Both the position numbers and the translations under genes were made by a program. This document shows positions 34,253 to 41,984 of a stretch of 64,000 nucleotides of DNA, piece by piece. Within the stretch, counting starts at the first letter, position 1. Each line of letters opens with the position of its first letter. The notes under the pieces are model-generated. The model did no database searches. It was not told the origin of the DNA and was given only the letters and a program-made list of their open reading frames with translations. Source of the DNA: Amycolatopsis circi (GTDB taxonomy: Bacteria; Actinomycetota; Actinomycetes; Mycobacteriales; Pseudonocardiaceae); the NCBI RefSeq assembly GCF_003385235.1, contig NZ_PQIA01000013.1, positions 97,508 through 161,507 on the forward strand, read 5' to 3'.

Positions 34253-35283
34253 GCGCCCACCAGGTCGAGGACGGCCTGACGGATCCGCACCGGTGTCGGC
34301 AGCACCGCGTACTCCAGCGGTCGCGCGTACGGGATCGGCACGTCGGGCACCGCTACGCGCACGGCTGGGGCGCGCAGCAGACTCGGGTCCCGCTCGACGA
34401 CGCGGGCGATCACCTCGCCGGACAGGCCGAACGACAGGTAATCCTCGTCTACCACCAGCAATCGGCCGGTTTTGCCGACTGAGTCGAGGATCGTGTCGGT
34501 GTCCAGCGGGACCAGGCTCCGGAGGTCCACTACCTCGCAGTCGACGCCCTGACCGGCGAGATCGTCGGCGACGTCCAACGCGTGGTGGACCGAGAGCGAC
34601 AGCGTCACGATGGTGACGTCGCTGCCGGGGCGCACGACGTTCGCCTTGCCGATCGGGACCTCGTGGTCGCCTTCCGGAACCAGGCCGATCGACCGGCGGT
34701 TCTTCGCCATCCACGGCAATCCCATGACGCCCTTGTGGAACAGGTACACCACCGGGTTGTCGTCGCGGATCGCGGAGGTCATCAGGCCCTTGGCGTCGGA
34801 GGGATTGCTCGGCACGACGACCTTCATCCCGGGCAGGTGCGCGAATGTTCCCCATAGGCACTGGGAATGTTGCGCACCGTCGGAGTAGCCACCGCCGACC
34901 GCGGCCGTCAGCACCATCGGCACCGACACGTTCCCGCCGGACTCGTAGTGGATTTTGGCCATGTGGTTGTAGATCTGGTCCATGCACACGCCGAAGAAGT
35001 CGACGAACATCAGCTCGACGACCGGCCGCAGTCCCTCGACCGCCGCGCCGATCGCGGTGCCGATGAACGCGGTTTCGGAGATCGGCGTGTCGAGCACCCG
35101 GCGCGGGCCGAACTGGTCGAGCAATCCCGTGGTGGAGCTGAAGATCCCGCCGTAGGACCCGACGTCCTCGCCGAGCACGAACACCCGCTCGTCGCGTTCC
35201 ATTTCCTGCGCGATGGCCTCGACCATGGCCTTCGCGGTGCTGAGTTTCCGCCCGGCGGGCGCGGAGGGTTCGGTGAGCGTCAT
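34249..35283 (-). CDS. 2-oxoacid/acetoin dehydrogenase E1 component, beta subunit
   Basis: A 344-residue thiamine-diphosphate enzyme subunit. It opens with MVEAIAQEMERDERVFVLGEDV, typical of E1 beta, and has the conserved stretch PISETAFIGTAIGAA and a transketolase C-terminal domain. ATG 35283 has GAGGAGAAG upstream; the longer ORF is not needed. With E1 alpha (24 bp upstream) it forms the alpha2-beta2 decarboxylase that transfers an acyl or acetaldehyde unit to a lipoyl lysine. Sequence style fits acetoin or branched-chain/pyruvate dehydrogenases; substrate cannot be fixed from the sequence. Confidence 0.9.
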   Translation of the reverse strand: MTLTEPSAPAGRKLSTAKAMVEAIAQEMERDERVFVLGEDVGSYGGIFSSTTGLLDQFGPRRVLDTPISETAFIGTAIGAAVEGLRPVVELMFVDFFGVCMDQIYNHMAKIHYESGGNVSVPMVLTAAVGGGYSDGAQHSQCLWGTFAHLPGMKVVVPSNPSDAKGLMTSAIRDDNPVVYLFHKGVMGLPWMAKNRRSIGLVPEGDHEVPIGKANVVRPGSDVTIVTLSLSVHHALDVADDLAGQGVDCEVVDLRSLVPLDTDTILDSVGKTGRLLVVDEDYLSFGLSGEVIARVVERDPSLLRAPAVRVAVPDVPIPYARPLEYAVLPTPVRIRQAVLDLVGA

Positions 35284-35306
35284 TGCTGCTTCTCCTCGCT
35301 GTGTCG

Positions 35307-36287
35307 TCAGGCTCGCGCGAACACGAAATCCAGCGCGGTGGCGGGGTCCGGCTCGGGGCTTTCTTTGGCGAACGCGATCGCTGCTTCGACTCGTTCGCTG
35401 GCCGCTGTTGTGCATTCCGCGACTTTCGCGTCGTCGAGATCGCCGTCGGCGCGCAGCTGGTTCTCATAAGTGGGCAACGGATCCCGGCCGGGCACACCGT
35501 CCAAATCGGACCGATAGCCCTGTGCGTCGCCCTCGAAGTGGCCCCACAGCCGCAGCGTGTGCACCTCGATCAGACTGGGTCCTTCGCCAGCGCGAGCCCG
35601 CGCGACCGCCTGACCCGCCGCTTCGTGGACCGCCTCGACCGAGTTGTCCTCGACGCGCACGCCCGGAATCCCGTACCCCGCGGCGCGGTCCGCGTTCGAC
35701 GTGACGCACGTGGACGCGCTGCGCGGCACCGAGATGCCCCAGTCGTTGTCCTCCACCACGAAGATCACCGGCAGCCGCCACAGCGCCGCGAGGTTGAGCG
35801 ATTCGTGGAACGCGCCTTGGTTCGCCGCGCCCTCGCCGGTGACCGCCACCGCGACCCGGTCCGTCCCGCGCCGCTGGAACGCGAGCGCCTGCCCGAGCGC
35901 GGGCGGGTAGCCCTCGGCGATGATGCCGGAGCAGGAGAAGTGCACGGCGGGGTCGAACAGGTGCATATGCCCGCCGCGGCCGCTGCCCAGTCCAGTTGTC
36001 CGGCCAAATATCTCAGCGGTCATCCGGTGCAGGTCGACGCCGTGCGCGACGGCGAAGTGATGCGGCCGATGCGTCGCGGTGACCGCGTCGTCGCCGGTGA
36101 GGTGCGCGCAGACGCCCGCCGCCACCGGTTCCTGCCCCGCGGAGAGGTGCATCTCGCCGGGGACGAGTCCCGCACCGATGTCGAAGACGGGTTTCTTGTC
36201 GGCGTGGTACTCGCGGAGGATGGCCTCCTCGTAGGTGCGGATCAGGACCATCGTGCGGTACAGGGCCAGCCTGTCCTGCGCTTCCAT
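35307..36287 (-). CDS. 2-oxoacid/acetoin dehydrogenase E1 component, alpha subunit
   Basis: A 326-residue thiamine-diphosphate-binding subunit. The ThDP/Mg motif is present as TGEGAANQGAFHESLNLAA (a G-E-G variant of GDG...N), and the active-site region reads THRPHHFAVAHGVD. The alpha subunit decarboxylates a 2-oxoacid or cleaves acetoin. ATG 36287 is followed by EAQDRLALYRTMVLIRTYEE, the usual E1 alpha beginning. It is the first gene of the E1 alpha-E1 beta-lipoyl operon, with an IclR gene on the same strand 89 bp upstream as probable regulator. Confidence 0.9.
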   Translation of the reverse strand: MEAQDRLALYRTMVLIRTYEEAILREYHADKKPVFDIGAGLVPGEMHLSAGQEPVAAGVCAHLTGDDAVTATHRPHHFAVAHGVDLHRMTAEIFGRTTGLGSGRGGHMHLFDPAVHFSCSGIIAEGYPPALGQALAFQRRGTDRVAVAVTGEGAANQGAFHESLNLAALWRLPVIFVVEDNDWGISVPRSASTCVTSNADRAAGYGIPGVRVEDNSVEAVHEAAGQAVARARAGEGPSLIEVHTLRLWGHFEGDAQGYRSDLDGVPGRDPLPTYENQLRADGDLDDAKVAECTTAASERVEAAIAFAKESPEPDPATALDFVFARA

Positions 36288-36376
36288 GGGACCTCCCGTT
36301 CGCTCTGGAGGCCACTTTCGCCGGGCGCGGTCCGGCGGACAACGGGCTGGATTTCAGATGGTGATAACTGGCCGGT

Positions 36377-37114
36377 TCAGCGGGTGACGGCCAGTGCTCG
36401 CGACACCCGCTGAGCAGCCCGACGCAACGACTGCAACGGCGCAGAGCCGAGCCGCCGCGCAGGCAGGGAGATCGCGACCGCACCCAACGCACCCGGCGTA
36501 CGGACCGTCGTCGCCAAACACGCAGTACCGAGCAAATACTCCTCACGATCATTGAAAACATCACCGCTCTGCGACAACCGCTGCTCCAAGACCCGGCTGT
36601 CGGTGATGGTGTGCGGCGTGAGGTCCGCCAGCTGGTGCCGCGACAGATAATCCCGGCGGCCCTCGCTGTCGAGGCCGGACAGGATGCACTTGCCGAACGC
36701 CGTCGCGTGCGCCGATTCGTGCACGCCAACCCACAGGTCGACCGACGGCGCGGTCGGGCCGTCGGCGATGTCGATGAGCTTGATGTCTCCGTCGGCGTAC
36801 AGCGAGAGGTAGGCCGCGCCGTGCACCTCGTCTCGCAGGGCACGCAGCACCGGGCGGATCTTCGGCAGCAGCGCGTGCAGCGAGGTGTGCTGGCGCAGTT
36901 CGCTGACTTGGCTGCCGAGCGCGTAACCGTCGTCGAGTTTGCAGAGGTAGCCCTCGTGGACGAGGGTGCGCAGCAGGTGATACGTCGTGGGCAGCGGCAG
37001 CCCGACGGTGCGCGCGAGCACCTTGGCCGGCACCGGCCGTTCGCTCGCGCCGACCGCGTCGAGCAGGTGCAGCGCGCGCTGTACGGACCCGATCAAGGTC
37101 GGCTCAGCCGCCAT
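36377..37114 (-). CDS. IclR-family transcriptional regulator
   Basis: A 245-residue regulator with an N-terminal winged helix (SVQRALHLLDAVGASERPVP, then KVLARTVGLPLPTTYHLLRT) and a C-terminal IclR effector domain that ends in AISLPARRLG. It starts at ATG 37114 with GGGAGG 8 bp upstream; GTG 37123 overlaps that site. IclR proteins usually sense aromatic or carboxylic metabolites and control an adjacent catabolic operon. The E1 alpha-E1 beta-lipoyl operon follows immediately on the same strand, so that is its likely target. Confidence 0.88.
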   Translation of the reverse strand: MAAEPTLIGSVQRALHLLDAVGASERPVPAKVLARTVGLPLPTTYHLLRTLVHEGYLCKLDDGYALGSQVSELRQHTSLHALLPKIRPVLRALRDEVHGAAYLSLYADGDIKLIDIADGPTAPSVDLWVGVHESAHATAFGKCILSGLDSEGRRDYLSRHQLADLTPHTITDSRVLEQRLSQSGDVFNDREEYLLGTACLATTVRTPGALGAVAISLPARRLGSAPLQSLRRAAQRVSRALAVTR

Positions 37115-37187
37115 CGCCGTCACCTCCCTGCCGGCTCCAGCATGCGCTAAGGCTCTGACCTGGGCAAGAGCAGTTCCGCCGGACGGA

Positions 37188-38915
37188 TCACGGGTTTCCG
37201 CAGAAGGTCCGTTCGGCGACGAACGGGTCCGGCGGCACGGTCACTCCGGTCCGGTGCACGGCTCCGGTGAGGTTGGCCCAGAACCGGCCCGGCGACATCG
37301 GCTCGCGTGTCGAGCGCTGGATCTCCGCCAGATCCCCGCAGCTCAGCGCGTGCCGGGCGGCGGCGACCTGGTCCGCGGTGATGTCCGCGCGCATGGCGAA
37401 GTTGCCAGGGCTGAGGACCGGGGCTTCCGGGTCCGCGTAATCCGCCAGCAGCCACGCGTTGCTCAACGGTTTCGAGTGTCCCGGTTTCACCGTCGGGAAT
37501 TCGAACCGCGCGCCGATCGGGTTGGCCAGGCCCCAGAAGTCGACGACACCGACATCCACCGGTGACATGGCACCGACCGTCCCCAGATATACCCCGATGA
37601 CCATCGACTTCGACGGGACGTCCTCGCGCAGGCGCGCGGTGAGGATGTGCTCGCGCGGGTCTTCGTAGATCAGGGTGCGCGGGCTGACCGCGTCGTTGAG
37701 ATATCTCATCCTCGGCGTGAAATCCGCCGATTCGGTGGGATACAGCTGGCCGGTCCAGGCGTGGTAGTAGCCGCGTTCGTCGTCGATGAGCTTGCCGTCT
37801 TGCGGGACGAACTGTCCGATGCTGGCGCAGAGAACTGCCCAGGCCAGCAGGACGGCGCCGATCACGCGGGTGTTCTTCGCCGCCGGGAGCACGAGCACCG
37901 GCAGCATCAGCAGGAAGAAGATCGGCAGCACCATGCGCGCGTGCATGTAGTCGCCGCCGACCTTCAGCAGGTATCCCAGCGACAGCACACCGGCGACCAC
38001 CGGGGTGAGGGCGACGATCCGATCGGTGCTTTGTTTCCGCAGCACCCCGGCGAGCAGGACGGTGCAGAGCACCAGCGGCAGCCACAGCAGGTACGGGTTC
38101 GCGAAGTCGCCGACGTAACCGAATCCGCGTGCCCAGAAGGATTCGCTCGCGTTCTTGGTGAGCGCGGGCATCGGCACGAGGATGCCGTAGAAGCCCATCC
38201 GGAAGATCTCGTAACCGACCGGCAGCGCCCCGGCGGCGGCCACCGCGGCGAAGGCGACTCGCCAGGTCGGCTTTGTCACGACCCAGAGTGCTACCAGGAA
38301 CACCGCTGCGACCAACGTTTGTTCGGGACGGACCAGCGGGCCCAATCCCATCACGAACGCCGCTGTGACAACGAGTTTGCCCGGCTTGCTGCCGCGCAGT
38401 CGCACAAGCAGCCACCAGCACAGCGCCATCCAGAACGTGTTGAGCCCGGTCTCCAGCCCGGACGTCGCGTACTGCCACACCGGCCGCACGCCCAGCAGCA
38501 CGAGGACGCCACACGGCACCATGGCCGCGACGTGCCCGCCGTGCAACCGGGTCGTCGCGCTGACGGCGAAGCCGAACCCGGCGGCGGTGAGCAGCAGGCC
38601 GAGCATCCAGGACAGCGTCGAGGTGTCCGACTGGCCGAACACGAATCCGGCGAACGCGAGCAGCCATTGCCACAGCGTGCTCGTGGACGCCTCGGCTCGT
38701 TCGCCGAGGTTGTAGACCGGACCGTTTCCCGCGAGGATCTGCTCGACGATTCTGGTGAAGATGAGAGCGTCGTCGCAGATCCAGCGGGTGAAATAGCCGA
38801 GAATGGCGATCAGCAGGATGGACCCGATGACGATCCAGCTATTTCTTCGCCTGTTGTTTCGGATGGAAATCGGCTGATTTACGGCGTGCGGAAGTACCCT
38901 TGGCATGGTGTTCAT
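37188..38915 (-). CDS. GT-C arabinofuranosyltransferase-like membrane protein (AftB-like)
   Basis: A 575-residue membrane protein with about ten helices followed by an extracytoplasmic C-terminal domain. The first periplasmic loop carries RWICDDALIFTRIVEQI and then NLGERAEASTSTLWQW, a segment strongly reminiscent of AftB, the GT89 enzyme that adds terminal beta-1,2 arabinofuranose to arabinogalactan from decaprenyl-phosphoarabinose. The D-D pair is the expected GT-C catalytic motif. ATG 38915 has GAGGAC upstream. Arabinogalactan is a wall polymer of Pseudonocardiaceae and mycobacteria, so the assignment fits the organism. Acceptor specificity is inferred. Confidence 0.75.
   Translation of the reverse strand: MNTMPRVLPHAVNQPISIRNNRRRNSWIVIGSILLIAILGYFTRWICDDALIFTRIVEQILAGNGPVYNLGERAEASTSTLWQWLLAFAGFVFGQSDTSTLSWMLGLLLTAAGFGFAVSATTRLHGGHVAAMVPCGVLVLLGVRPVWQYATSGLETGLNTFWMALCWWLLVRLRGSKPGKLVVTAAFVMGLGPLVRPEQTLVAAVFLVALWVVTKPTWRVAFAAVAAAGALPVGYEIFRMGFYGILVPMPALTKNASESFWARGFGYVGDFANPYLLWLPLVLCTVLLAGVLRKQSTDRIVALTPVVAGVLSLGYLLKVGGDYMHARMVLPIFFLLMLPVLVLPAAKNTRVIGAVLLAWAVLCASIGQFVPQDGKLIDDERGYYHAWTGQLYPTESADFTPRMRYLNDAVSPRTLIYEDPREHILTARLREDVPSKSMVIGVYLGTVGAMSPVDVGVVDFWGLANPIGARFEFPTVKPGHSKPLSNAWLLADYADPEAPVLSPGNFAMRADITADQVAAARHALSCGDLAEIQRSTREPMSPGRFWANLTGAVHRTGVTVPPDPFVAERTFCGNP
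37697..37708. repeat. TGAGATAYC word (representative, palindromic copy)
   Basis: TGAGATATCTCA here is a perfect palindrome inside the AftB-like gene. The 9-mer TGAGATAYC starts on the + strand at 2255, 8453, 14870, 26413, 37697, 44168, 45795, 47160 and 57031. On the - strand it is found only at 4954-4962 and as the second half of this palindrome. A near copy on - is at 36007-36015. Confidence 0.6.
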
Positions 38916-38938
38916 GTGAAAGTCCTCGCTAAAGAGTG

Positions 38939-39910
38939 CTATGCGGTATGGCGACGGTAGTCGGAGATTCCGGACGCGATCAGCGCCACGATGCCCGCGC
39001 CCACCAGCGACACCTGCACTAGCTCCAGTACCTCGAAGTCGGCCGCGGCCATGGCGGCTTTGAGGACAAGCGACTGGATCAGCACGAGCGCACAGCACGC
39101 CGCGAGCGAGAACGACCAGGCGGGAGAGCGTCGCCGGAAAGCGAAATAGGCCGGAATAACGAGCGCCGCCGCCCACGCAAACCAAGAAAGCCCGCGCAGT
39201 TCTGATTCACCGAAGAAGCCGAAGTAGAGTGCCGAAGCCGTGACCCCGAGCAAAGCAAGCCACCATTTCCGCGCGGACGGCAGCGGTGCGCTGAGGTGGA
39301 ATCCGGCGATCATCAGCAGCAGCGGCAGCCATTGCGGGATGAAATAGCCCAGCAGATCGGGGCTGAAACTGAAGGAATACTGATACAAGAAGGCTGCGAA
39401 TCCGGCGATCAGCACAATGCCGGCGGCTGCTCGCGCGGTCCGACGTCGCCCGGCGAAGAGGAGCGCGAGAGGCACGACGGCCGCGACGGCCAACGCGACG
39501 TCGCGCCAGATTTGCTGGGCAGACTGCGCGGCGTAGAGCGACATGGCGGCTTCGACCGGGGATCCGGGTGCCGCGTAGAGGCGGCTTGTCCGAGAAAAGC
39601 CGAGTGCGTCGTATAAATCGTGACCGAGAGAGAGGGCGCCTTTCATGACTCCCCAGAGGAGCCCGAGCAGCGCGACCAGGCGAACGGTGTCGCCGAAAGC
39701 GACCACACGAGCCGGGGCTGAGCCAGCGGCCAATCGAGCGCGCAGGCCCAGACCCAGCATCGAGAGCAGTTCGCGAGCTTCCGCGAGGCGCCCGCCGCCG
39801 GCCTCCCGCGCGTCGAGCAGGGCGCCGACCAATTCTTCCTCGCGGTCGGCGCGGTACCAACAGGGAAGAAGCCGCACCATCCGGCGGCACTGGAGTTCTG
39901 GAGCGGTCAT
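38939..39910 (-). CDS. polytopic membrane protein of unknown function, paired with PadR
   Basis: A 323-residue protein with a short cytoplasmic N-terminal helical region (RLLPCWYRADREEELVGALL) resembling the opening of PadR-associated HAAS-type membrane proteins, followed by about eight hydrophobic helices. GGAG precedes ATG 39910. The PadR gene ends 91 bp upstream on the same strand; such PadR/membrane-protein pairs are common in actinobacteria and are usually co-regulated. No transporter or enzyme motif is visible. It lies 23 bp before the AftB-like gene and may be cotranscribed with it. Confidence 0.7.
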   Translation of the reverse strand: MTAPELQCRRMVRLLPCWYRADREEELVGALLDAREAGGGRLAEARELLSMLGLGLRARLAAGSAPARVVAFGDTVRLVALLGLLWGVMKGALSLGHDLYDALGFSRTSRLYAAPGSPVEAAMSLYAAQSAQQIWRDVALAVAAVVPLALLFAGRRRTARAAAGIVLIAGFAAFLYQYSFSFSPDLLGYFIPQWLPLLLMIAGFHLSAPLPSARKWWLALLGVTASALYFGFFGESELRGLSWFAWAAALVIPAYFAFRRRSPAWSFSLAACCALVLIQSLVLKAAMAAADFEVLELVQVSLVGAGIVALIASGISDYRRHTA

Positions 39911-40001
39911 GATCCGCTCCGTATTCCAGCCGACCGATCGACGCACCGGCAAGAGCGGAACAAGACCCGCACCAACTGACCGCACTGAAGCTCGGGAGCG
40001 A

Positions 40002-40346
40002 TCATGCCCCGCCCCCGAGCGCCCAGCCCCGCGCCCGCAGCACCGAATCCGCCGCGGCGGCGTTCGCAGCCAACCGTCGGGCTTGTTCGGCCAAAATCCG
40101 GCCACCGAGGTCAGTCAGCCGGTAATACCGGCGCAGCCGGCCCTGGTGGATCTCCTCTTTGTCCCGCTCCGCCCATCCGTCGGCCACCAGCCGGTCGAGC
40201 ACGCCGTACAGCGTGCCGACCCGCAGGCGGACCCGGTTTTCCGACAGCTTCTCGACGGCCTGGACGATGCCGTAGCCGTGTTTGGGCTCGTCGGCGAGTG
40301 CGGTGAGGATCAGGAAGACCTGCTCCGACATGCCTCGTTCGGTCAC
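40002..40346 (-). CDS. PadR-family transcriptional repressor
   Basis: A 114-residue winged-helix repressor: MSEQVFLILTALADEPKHGY is the standard PadR opening and RVGTLYGVLDRLVADGW the recognition-helix region. GTG 40346 adds the usual TERG prefix; ATG 40331 is an alternative without a good ribosome site. A large A+T-rich palindrome (40351-40379) starts 5 bp upstream of the GTG and is almost certainly its own operator. The downstream membrane-protein gene is the likely co-regulated target. Confidence 0.88.
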   Translation of the reverse strand: MTERGMSEQVFLILTALADEPKHGYGIVQAVEKLSENRVRLRVGTLYGVLDRLVADGWAERDKEEIHQGRLRRYYRLTDLGGRILAEQARRLAANAAAADSVLRARGWALGGGA

Positions 40347-40350
40347 CCGT

Positions 40351-40379
40351 CCATATATATCACGTCGCGATATATATGG
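40351..40379. promoter_or_regulatory. PadR operator palindrome
   Basis: CCATATATAT (40351-40360) and ATATATATGG (40370-40379) are perfect 10-bp arms around a 9-bp spacer. PadR proteins bind ATAT-containing dyads of this kind. It abuts the padR start codon and would also overlap a -10 element, so autorepression is expected. Confidence 0.8.
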
Positions 40380-40396
40380 GTGTCCGAGCCAACGGG

Positions 40397-40798
40397 CTAA
40401 AGCTCGGCGACGGCGGTCCCCTCCAACTCGACCAGCAAGGTCGGGATCGCCAGCCGGGTCACGCCGAGCATCGTGGTCGACGGGGCGACCCCGGCCGCAG
40501 CCAGCCGTGCCGCGAGGACGCCGTAGTGCTGGAAAAGCTGGTCGACGTCGGTCGTGTAGACGTTGAACCGGACCAGGTTTCCCAACGACATGCCCGCTTC
40601 GGCGAGTACCGCTTCCAGGTTGTCCAGGCTCAACGCCACCTGCTTCGCCAGGTCCCCGGCGTGCTGCGGGTCGCCGTCGCCGTTCATCGCGGTCTGCCCC
40701 GCGCAGTACAGGGTCCGGACCGGCCCGGACACCAGTTCGCCCTGGTTGTATCCCATCGCCGTCGACCACGCCCACGGGTTGACAGTCGTTCGCTCCAC
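40397..40798 (-). CDS. RidA-family (YjgF/YER057c) protein
   Basis: A 133-residue small protein of the Rid family. It shows VVSGPVRTLYCAGQTAMNGDG near the N-terminus (shown here only as the region around residues 20-40) and the trimer-forming C-terminal FNVYTTDVDQLFQHYGVL. RidA enzymes hydrolyse reactive enamine/imine intermediates such as 2-aminoacrylate. Whether this member keeps the active arginine of true RidA is uncertain. GTG 40798 is placed 6 bp after GGAG; GTG 40801 is alternative. It is divergent from a WYL regulator with a palindromic site between, so it is probably regulated by it. Confidence 0.82.
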   Translation of the reverse strand: MERTTVNPWAWSTAMGYNQGELVSGPVRTLYCAGQTAMNGDGDPQHAGDLAKQVALSLDNLEAVLAEAGMSLGNLVRFNVYTTDVDQLFQHYGVLAARLAAAGVAPSTTMLGVTRLAIPTLLVELEGTAVAEL

Positions 40799-40847
40799 CA
40801 CTTGCTCCGTTCACGTTCTCAGCAGTACGCGGAGCAGCTTGGCAAGC

Positions 40848-40874
40848 AATACGCGACATCCTGTGTCGTGTATT
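40848..40874. promoter_or_regulatory. operator palindrome between ridA-like gene and WYL regulator
   Basis: AATACGCGACA (40848-40858) and TGTCGTGTATT (40864-40874) form an inverted repeat with 10 of 11 positions paired and a 5-bp spacer. It lies 16 bp upstream of the WYL start and 49 bp from the RidA start, where a divergent regulator would be expected to bind. Confidence 0.65.
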
Positions 40875-40890
40875 AGGTAGAGTTTTCGCC

Positions 40891-41865
40891 ATGCGCGCCG
40901 ACCGGTTGGTCTCGCTGGTCCTGCTGTTGCGCCAGCGCGGTCGGCTGTCCGCGGCCACCCTCGCCCGCGAACTGGAAGTCTCCACTCGCACTGTGCTGCG
41001 CGACATCGACGCACTGTCCGCGGCGGGCGTGCCGGTCTACGCCGAGCGCGGCCGCAACGGCGGATTCGCGCTGCTGCCCGGATTCCAGACCGAACTCACC
41101 GGCCTGAACCACGACGAAGCGCTTGCCTTGCTGGTCGCCGGATCTCGCCGCGGCGCGCAGGCGTTCGGCCTCGGTTCGGCGCTCGCTTCGGCCATGCTCA
41201 AAGTGGTCGACGCGCTGCCGGAAAGCCATCGGTCCACCGCCGCGGGCGTGGCCGAGCGATTGCTCATCGACCCGGAGATCGACCTCCTCTCGCGCCGCGC
41301 GGTCGCCGAGGAAGTGCCCGACGCTGTGGTCGCCGAGATCCGCCGCGCGGTGTTCGCCGGACACCAGGTCCGCATTCGCTACCAAGCGGTGAATCAGACT
41401 CCGAAATGGCGCACAGTGCACCCGATTGGACTGGTCACCGTGCGAGAGCAGGGATATTTGCTCGCCACCCGCGACGGCGAAGACCGGACCTACCGGCTGT
41501 CCCGCGTGTTGGCCGCCGAAGAACTCGACGAACCCGCGCAGCGGCCCGATCGAGTCGACCTGGGCCGGGCCTGGCAGGAACGCAGCACGCGGTTCCGGAG
41601 CGGCGGCGACCAAATCGTCGCGCTAGTCCGAATTCGCCCGAAGCAGCGGGGAGAATTGGCGCGCACCGCGCTCGCCATTCACGCCGAAAAAACCGGTCCG
41701 GACGGGTGGATTCAGCTGGAGGCGACTTTCCAGGATTCCCGGCACGCCGAATGGGCGCTCTGGCAGCACGCGACGAACGCGGAAGTCCTTGCGCCGCAAT
41801 CGTTGCGTACCGTGCTGCACGACCGCGCCGCCGCGATCACCGCCACCTACTCGGGGCCCGCCTGA
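40891..41865 (+). CDS. WYL-domain transcriptional regulator (YafY type)
   Basis: A 324-residue regulator. Residues 1-60 form an HTH_11 winged helix (LLLRQRGRLSAATLARELEV, then TRTVLRDIDALSAAGVPVYA). The middle part contains the WYL domain (HQVRIRYQAV, WRTVHPIGLVTVREQGYLLA), where the classic W-Y-L triad is only partly kept, and a WCX-like C-terminal extension follows. WYL domains bind nucleotides or small ligands. ATG 40891 is the clear start. Divergent from the RidA-family gene, with a palindrome between them. Confidence 0.87.
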   Translation: MRADRLVSLVLLLRQRGRLSAATLARELEVSTRTVLRDIDALSAAGVPVYAERGRNGGFALLPGFQTELTGLNHDEALALLVAGSRRGAQAFGLGSALASAMLKVVDALPESHRSTAAGVAERLLIDPEIDLLSRRAVAEEVPDAVVAEIRRAVFAGHQVRIRYQAVNQTPKWRTVHPIGLVTVREQGYLLATRDGEDRTYRLSRVLAAEELDEPAQRPDRVDLGRAWQERSTRFRSGGDQIVALVRIRPKQRGELARTALAIHAEKTGPDGWIQLEATFQDSRHAEWALWQHATNAEVLAPQSLRTVLHDRAAAITATYSGPA

Positions 41866-41984
41866 CCTGTCCGCAACGGCACTGCCAGCACCTTCCGTAG
41901 TTGTGCGGATACCTACTCACTGGTAAGTTACCCGCCAGTCGTGATCCACATCATGGTTCGAACTTCATGGTTCAAAGGGGAGTC

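Noticed and set aside
40351..40379. A+T-rich palindrome as an attachment site or replication element
   Set aside because: Its position next to the padR start and the known ATAT-type targets of PadR proteins explain it better; no integrase is present.
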